A stretch of DNA of 6,056 nucleotides from Dehalococcoidia bacterium (GTDB lineage: Bacteria; Chloroflexota; Dehalococcoidia; SAR202; UBA11138), in contig JAAXHY010000219.1 of NCBI GenBank assembly GCA_012270665.1, positions 1 to 6,056 of the forward strand, written 5' to 3'. Each line of letters starts with the position of its first letter. Positions within the stretch are counted from its first letter, which is position 1. This document shows positions 1-3,685 of the stretch, piece by piece. Under the pieces are notes generated by a model. It searched no databases and had not been told where the DNA came from. It saw only the letters and a list, made by a program, of their open reading frames with translations. Both the position numbers and the translations under genes were made by a program.

Positions 1-1415
1 TGGTTCCACGCGCCGTTGTTGCCCACTATGGAGACGATGGGCAGGTTGTGGCGGACATAGCTCTCCACGTCGAATCCGGTCAGACCGAATCCGCCGTCGC
101 CGTAGATGATGCAGACCTGCTTGTCGGGTCTCGCCAATTGCGCCGCCGCCGCGAAGCCTGAACCTGCGCCCAGGCATCCGAACTGTCCCGGGTCCAGCCA
201 GTGGCCGGGCTCATTGATGTTCAGCACGCGGGCGGCGAAGGTTACGATGTCGCCACCGTCGCCGATGACCGTGGCGTCGTAGTCCAGGAAGTCACGGACC
301 TCCTTCACCAGTCGCATTGGGTGGATAGGGGTCTGGCCGCTGTTGAGCATCTCCTCATCGGCGGCCTGGAGGGTCTTGTCCTCCGTCATCACCTCTTCGA
401 CCCACGCCTTGCCGGGCGACTTGTAGCCCCTGGCCTTCAGTTCGTCCATTATCTGGCGAAGCACGGCCTTCGAGTTCCCGACTACCCCCACGTCAATGTC
501 TCGGTTCTGGCCTATCTTGGAGCCGTCCATCATGATCTCGATCAGCTTGGGGTTCTGCGGGAACATATAGTCCGAGCCGTAGCCGAGCCTGAAGTCAATC
601 GGAGTTCCGAGCAGTATCACAGTGTCGGAATGAACGAGACCGTATCGTCGCCCGAGACTGCCCAGGTTGGGGTGGTCGGATGGGATCGAGCCTCGCCCCA
701 TCGCGTTCAGGAACACGGGCGAGTCTATCATCTCGATGAACTCGCGCAACTCCTCAGCCGCGTCATTCCACCAGACGTCGGAGCCCGCCAGAATCATCGG
801 CTTCTCGGTCTGCATCAGGATGTCGCAGACCTGGCTGACGTATTCGGGGTCGCCGTATGCCTTGGCGTCGGTGCGGTACGACTGCGGGTAGCTGACGCTG
901 TCCTCGTCCGTTTGTCCGTTCACCACGTCAATCGGGATTTCTAGGTAGGCCGGGCCAGGTACACCCGTCGTCGCGTGTCTGAACGCTATCGAAACGTAGT
1001 CCGGTATTCGCTCGACGCGCTTGACCTGCTCCGAGAATTTTGTGACCGGCTTGAGGAAGGTCGCCGAGTCGAAGTCCTGGAGTCCGCCGCGCAGGTGGTC
1101 GGTGATTCCGGCGTTGCCGCCGATCAGTATCATCGGGCTGGGGGCCTGGAATGCGTTCGCTATGCCGGTTACGGCGTCGGTGACCCCCGGGCCAGCGGTA
1201 ACTATCGCCACGCCCGGCTTGCCCGTTACCTTCGCCCATCCTTCGGCGGCGTGAGCGGCCACCTGCTCATGCCGGAAGTCTATGATCTTGATTCCCTCGG
1301 CCACACAACCTTCGTAGAGGTTGTATATGTGACCTCCGTTAAGAGTGAAGATGTAATCTACGCCTTCTCTCTTCAATGCCTTGGCGAACAGTCGCCCGCC
1401 GTCAATCTCTGCCAT
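1..1415 (-). CDS. Thiamine-diphosphate-dependent enzyme, acetolactate synthase / 2-hydroxyacyl-CoA lyase-like (3' end cut off by window edge)
   Basis: An uninterrupted frame of 471 codons runs from an ATG at 1415 off the left edge; relatives are about 550 residues, so roughly 80 C-terminal residues are missing. AGGAG (1425-1421) lies 5 nt before the ATG. Seen in the translation: an N-terminal Pyr domain (about 1-165) with RHEQ, where Glu50 matches the glutamate that activates the cofactor, then WAKVTGKPGV and TAGPGVTDAVTGIANA; a central domain (about 190-330); and a C-terminal PP domain with GDG at 439-441 and NN at 466-467, the spacing typical of the ThDP/Mg2+ motif. The superfamily includes acetolactate synthase, oxalyl-CoA decarboxylase and 2-hydroxyacyl-CoA lyase, all cytosolic. 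The CoA-transferase gene upstream on the same strand favours a CoA-thioester substrate, but this is inference. Family assignment is firm; the substrate is unknown. It is probably the last visible gene of the minus-strand operon. Confidence 0.9.
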   Translation of the reverse strand, partial: MAEIDGGRLFAKALKREGVDYIFTLNGGHIYNLYEGCVAEGIKIIDFRHEQVAAHAAEGWAKVTGKPGVAIVTAGPGVTDAVTGIANAFQAPSPMILIGGNAGITDHLRGGLQDFDSATFLKPVTKFSEQVKRVERIPDYVSIAFRHATTGVPGPAYLEIPIDVVNGQTDEDSVSYPQSYRTDAKAYGDPEYVSQVCDILMQTEKPMILAGSDVWWNDAAEELREFIEMIDSPVFLNAMGRGSIPSDHPNLGSLGRRYGLVHSDTVILLGTPIDFRLGYGSDYMFPQNPKLIEIMMDGSKIGQNRDIDVGVVGNSKAVLRQIMDELKARGYKSPGKAWVEEVMTEDKTLQAADEEMLNSGQTPIHPMRLVKEVRDFLDYDATVIGDGGDIVTFAARVLNINEPGHWLDPGQFGCLGAGSGFAAAAQLARPDKQVCIIYGDGGFGLTGFDVESYVRHNLPIVSIVGNNGAWN

Positions 1416-1420
1416 TTCTT

Positions 1421-1425
1421 CTCCT
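1421..1425 (-). promoter_or_regulatory. Ribosome binding site of the thiamine-diphosphate enzyme
   Basis: AGGAG on the minus strand, 5 nt before the ATG at 1415. It lies in the 41-nt gap after the DUF5615 gene, so this gene can be initiated on its own even if it shares the upstream transcript. Confidence 0.75.
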
Positions 1426-1456
1426 ATGCTGTTGCTTGTGTCCGATAGTCCGAACG

Positions 1457-1792
1457 CTATCCTATTTCAATGGAAGCGCTTGTTTCATCCCGATGGAGAG
1501 CCCGGATGTTGTCATACTCCTCTCTGAGCAGCGCCTCCACCTCGGAAGTAGGGCAGTTGCCACACTTGAGACGGACAACTTTTGGAGGATGTCCGAGTCT
1601 GTCGCTGATCTCAATGAAATCCTTGTCCTTGCTAACGATTATGTATCCCACATCTTTGGCGTACTTCCATATCGCGGGGTCATCCACCTCGTCCAATCCA
1701 ATGTCGAGCGCATGAAGCGATTGTGGATAGATGTCGCGCAGCGTGTATTTAAGACCGGGTGACAGGTTTTCGTCAAATATCAAACGAATCAC
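1457..1792 (-). CDS. DUF5615 family PIN-like protein, predicted toxin RNase
   Basis: The protein is 111 residues from a GTG start at 1792-1790. It opens with IRLIFDENLS and carries HALDIGLDEVDDPAIWKYA, then IIVSKDKDFIEIS and LGHPPKVVRLKCGNCPTSE. This is the full layout of the DUF5615 PIN-like family, which is usually about 110-120 residues. Acidic residues in PIN-like positions are Asp7, Asp37/Asp38, Asp56 and Asp58, so the presumed metal site looks intact. The family is commonly encoded just downstream of a DUF433 protein as a predicted toxin-antitoxin pair, and that order holds here. The GTG was chosen because it overlaps the upstream stop as GTGA, and because homologues begin at this beta strand; a frame reaching back to a TTG at 1840 would add a basic tail inside the upstream gene. 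No strong Shine-Dalgarno is seen, so translation is probably coupled. RNase activity is inferred, not visible. Confidence 0.88.
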   Translation of the reverse strand: MIRLIFDENLSPGLKYTLRDIYPQSLHALDIGLDEVDDPAIWKYAKDVGYIIVSKDKDFIEISDRLGHPPKVVRLKCGNCPTSEVEALLREEYDNIRALHRDETSASIEIG

Positions 1793-2265
1793 GGCAAGGC
1801 GAACCTGCGTTGCTTTCTTACTTCGTCGAAGGCGCGGCAAGCTGTTATGTCCTCACTGGTCAGGTACGGAAAGTCTTGAAGAACCTCTTCCTCCGTCATG
1901 CCTCCGTCAAGGTATCCCAGCACGTCGTCGACGGTCATCCTCATCCCGCGGATGCAGGGCTGACCGGATCGCTTGCCGGGCTCCACGGTGATGATTCTTT
2001 CCACCAACTCCGCATTCGGGTTATCGGGTGGCATGACCACACGGTAAAACTCATCGGAAAGTTCGGAGGCGCGCGAACGGCCGGGGAACGGACGTCCAAC
2101 CGCCTTGGCGGCCTCCATCCATTCGTCCATGGCGACTTGAACCGCGCTCAGCGCGGCTTCGTAGGTAGGGCCGTCGGCCTTGCAGCCTAGAAGGTCAGGG
2201 ACTTTTGCAAAGAAGGTCTCGCGCTCTTCACTCCAGTAAAGGACGATGTCGTATTTGTAACTCAT
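1789..2265 (-). CDS. HicB-like / DUF433 fusion protein, predicted antitoxin
   Basis: The protein is 158 residues with two recognisable parts in one frame. Residues 1 to about 62 match the HicB partial RNase H fold (YDIVLYWSEERETFFAKVPD, LGC, YEAALSAVQVAMDEWMEAAK). Residues about 86-150 match DUF433 (ERIITVEPGKRSGQPCIRG, MTVDDVLGYLDGGMTEEEVL, DFPYLTSEDITACRAF). A linker of about 24 residues joins them. HicB antitoxins normally pair with HicA and carry their own C-terminal DNA-binding domain; DUF433 proteins are normally free-standing partners of DUF5615 toxins. Here DUF433 takes the place of the HicB DNA-binding domain, and the partner downstream is DUF5615, not HicA. The likely role is to neutralise the DUF5615 protein and perhaps autoregulate. 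The ATG at 2265 is the start that includes the whole HicB domain; its ribosome site is weak (only GGA about 11 nt upstream). It begins 30 nt after the CoA-transferase stop. An internal Met78 (2034) could in principle start a DUF433-only product, but lacks a good ribosome site. Confidence 0.88.
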   Translation of the reverse strand: MSYKYDIVLYWSEERETFFAKVPDLLGCKADGPTYEAALSAVQVAMDEWMEAAKAVGRPFPGRSRASELSDEFYRVVMPPDNPNAELVERIITVEPGKRSGQPCIRGMRMTVDDVLGYLDGGMTEEEVLQDFPYLTSEDITACRAFDEVRKQRRFALP

Positions 2266-2295
2266 AGCGCGTCAATCCGTATTGCTGAATGTCAT

Positions 2296-3543
2296 CTAAA
2301 GTATAACGCCCTTGCCCTGCAATGCCGTTATGTCCTCCCAACTGTAGCCCAGTTCGTCAATCAGGATCTCCTCGGTGTGCTGGCCGAGCTCCGGCGCTTC
2401 CCTGTATATGCCGGCCGGCGTCTCGCTGTATATGTTCGGATGGTTGCACATCTTGATCGGGCCGATCACCGGGTGGTCGAACGTCGTGATATACTCGTTC
2501 GCAATCACTTGCGGATCGTCCACCAGTTCGTCGGTGGACTGCACTCTCGCGTAGATGAAATCCCCGGTCGCTCGGAAGTGAGTGTCCCACTCCGAAGATG
2601 TGCGAGTCAGGAACTGCTCGTCCATTATCCTGACGAGCTCCTCCCGGTTCTCCGACCGCGCCTGCATCGTGGCGTACTTGGGATGGTCCACGATCTCAGG
2701 CAGGCCCAGCGCGGTCATGAACGACTCCCAATAGCGGTCAGGCTGGAGGTGCATGAGCTGTATCCACCTGCCGTCCTTGCACTTGTACAGGTTGGCGAGC
2801 ACATTCCACGCCGACTTTCGGTCATAGGCGCCGAACCGGTCGCCGCCCATGATCAGGCTCATGCTCATCCCCATGCCCTGGAGCCACATATTCGCGCTCA
2901 GGTGCGATGCGTCCACCTTCTGGCCGATTCCCTGCACGTGCCTCGCCACGAGCGCGGCCAGCACTCCCTGGCACAACATGATCGCGCCCATCTGGTCGGA
3001 CACTCCCTGAGACACCCGCACCGGCTCATCGGCGCCCGCCGGAGTGGCAGAGATCATCAGGCCGCCGCGCGCCTGTCCGCAGCCGTCGAACGACGGAAGC
3101 GCGGAGTCCGGCCCGTTCGGGCCGTATCCCGTAGCCGACCCGTATATGATCATCGGGTTTATCTTCTTCAGAGTCTCATAACCCACGTCCAGCCGCTCCG
3201 CGACGCCCTGCCGGAAATTCTCTACGAACACGTCCGCCGTCTTGGCCAGCTTATGGACTATCTCCCGGCCCTCGTCCGTCTTGAGATTCACGGCGATGCC
3301 GCGCTTGTTGCGGTTATTCGCCTCGAAATAGGCGTTCCGGCCTCCGGGCAGGGTCGGCGTCAGCGTCGACGCCCTGGCTACCGCGCGGCCCGCGTCCCCG
3401 TCCAGCGCCTCTATCTTGATTACATCCGCCCCCATGTCGCCCATCATCGCCGCCGACATCGGGCCGAACTGCCACATGGTCCAGTCCAGCACCCTTACGC
3501 CCTTGAGCGGTCCGGTAACTCCGTTTGCGCCATTCTCGAACAC
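2296..3543 (-). CDS. CaiB/BaiF (class III) CoA-transferase family protein
   Basis: The protein is 415 residues from a GTG at 3543-3541; class III transferases are usually 380-430. These enzymes move CoA between carboxylic acids through an aspartyl-CoA mixed anhydride, acting as interlaced dimers in the cytosol. Seen in the sequence: the family opening GPLKGVRVLDWTMWQFGP followed by GDMGADVIKIEA; NRNKRGIAVNLKTDEGREIV; DVFVENFRQGVAERL; YGSATGYGPNGP; and the stretch VRVSQGVSDQMGA, whose Asp183 aligns with the catalytic aspartate of formyl-CoA transferase. The C-terminus EAPELGQHTEEILIDELGYS is typical. The glycine-rich loop of formyl-CoA:oxalate transferases is not seen; the matching region is MGGDRFGAYDRKSAWNV, so a non-oxalate acid is at least as likely. 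The GTG at 3543 is chosen because GGGAGGT precedes it at ideal spacing; the frame extends to a GTG at 3600, but that lies inside the likely promoter. It is the first gene of the minus-strand cluster. Substrate unknown. Confidence 0.93.
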   Translation of the reverse strand: MFENGANGVTGPLKGVRVLDWTMWQFGPMSAAMMGDMGADVIKIEALDGDAGRAVARASTLTPTLPGGRNAYFEANNRNKRGIAVNLKTDEGREIVHKLAKTADVFVENFRQGVAERLDVGYETLKKINPMIIYGSATGYGPNGPDSALPSFDGCGQARGGLMISATPAGADEPVRVSQGVSDQMGAIMLCQGVLAALVARHVQGIGQKVDASHLSANMWLQGMGMSMSLIMGGDRFGAYDRKSAWNVLANLYKCKDGRWIQLMHLQPDRYWESFMTALGLPEIVDHPKYATMQARSENREELVRIMDEQFLTRTSSEWDTHFRATGDFIYARVQSTDELVDDPQVIANEYITTFDHPVIGPIKMCNHPNIYSETPAGIYREAPELGQHTEEILIDELGYSWEDITALQGKGVIL

Positions 3544-3548
3544 TGGCC

Positions 3549-3555
3549 ACCTCCC
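3549..3555 (-). promoter_or_regulatory. Ribosome binding site deciding the CoA-transferase start
   Basis: GGGAGGT on the minus strand, with 6 nt between GGGAGG and the GTG at 3543. This near-consensus site fixes the start at 3543, 19 codons inside the longest open frame, which begins at a GTG at 3600. Confidence 0.8.
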
Positions 3556-3584
3556 ATTGCAGGCTGAATTGATTGCGGAAGATT

Positions 3585-3619
3585 CTGCCGATTCTAACAC
3601 ACGAACGGAGAGTCGGCAG
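3585..3619. repeat. Inverted repeat around the candidate CoA-transferase promoter, possible operator
   Basis: CTGCCGA at 3585-3591 and TCGGCAG at 3613-3619 are a perfect 7-bp inverted pair; adding two more bases per side gives 9 bp with one T-G step (3592/3612). The arm centres are 28 bp apart. One arm overlaps the candidate -10 of the minus-strand promoter and the other falls where its -35 would be. This layout suits a dimeric transcription factor. The regulator is not in the window. A 7-bp pair can occur by chance, so this is tentative. Confidence 0.45.
3591..3599 (-). promoter_or_regulatory. Candidate extended -10 promoter element of the CoA-transferase operon
   Basis: On the minus strand, TGTTAGAAT reads as TGn plus a -10 hexamer TAGAAT (3596-3591; one mismatch to TATAAT). 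It would place transcription start near 3584, giving a leader of about 40 nt that contains the strong ribosome site. No good -35 is seen, which is tolerated with an extended -10. The element lies within the inverted repeat. It also argues against translation starting at the GTG at 3600. Confidence 0.45.
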
Positions 3620-3640
3620 TGTTTTCACACAGCTATGCGT

Positions 3641-3646
3641 TATACT
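3641..3646 (+). promoter_or_regulatory. Candidate -10 element for the HEPN-DUF499 gene
   Basis: TATACT, one mismatch to the consensus, lies 39 nt before the ATG at 3686. No convincing -35 is found at 16-18 nt spacing (the hexamer at 17 nt is AGTGTT). The element overlaps a small palindrome, ACTG-A-CAGT (3644-3652), which might be a regulatory site or chance. Confidence 0.35.
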
Positions 3647-3674
3647 GACAGTCGTGCGATTCCCGTTCTGGCAT

Positions 3675-3678
3675 GGAG
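3675..3678 (+). promoter_or_regulatory. Ribosome binding site of the HEPN-DUF499 gene
   Basis: GGAG, 7 nt before the ATG at 3686. It supports that start over the nearby ATG at 3673, which is in another frame. Confidence 0.7.
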
Positions 3679-3685
3679 AAATCCG

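Noticed and set aside
201..944. A 247-codon plus-strand open frame opposite the thiamine enzyme
   Set aside because: It is antisense to conserved motifs of the thiamine enzyme, and its translation shows no recognisable domain.
975..1448. A 157-codon plus-strand open frame opposite the start of the thiamine enzyme
   Set aside because: It is antisense to the Pyr domain and its ribosome site, with no domain similarity.
1444..1461. A GATAG / CTATC hairpin at the end of the DUF5615 gene as a terminator
   Set aside because: The stem is only 5 bp, AT-rich, with an 8-nt loop and no T-tract on the transcribed strand.
981..1461. A 10-base direct repeat, gaacgctatc, at 981 and 1452, considered as an insertion scar
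   Set aside because: It is short, one copy lies inside coding sequence, and it does not bracket the toxin-antitoxin pair; chance is enough to explain it.
1793..1840. A 127-residue DUF5615 protein starting at a TTG at 1840
   Set aside because: The extension overlaps the upstream gene, is basic and not family-like, and the GTG at 1792 fits both the overlap and the family N-terminus.
1789..2265. A canonical HicAB system
   Set aside because: No HicA-type double-stranded-RNA-binding toxin is encoded next to it; the adjacent gene is DUF5615.
2377..3567. A 396-codon open frame on the plus strand opposite the CoA-transferase gene
   Set aside because: It lies almost wholly antisense to a clearly recognised gene, is rich in Arg, His, Val and Leu with no family motif, and is the expected by-product of GC-rich codon use.
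3544..3600. A longer CoA-transferase starting at the GTG at 3600
   Set aside because: The 19 extra residues are not family-like, the GTG falls within the candidate promoter, and the strong ribosome site points to 3543.
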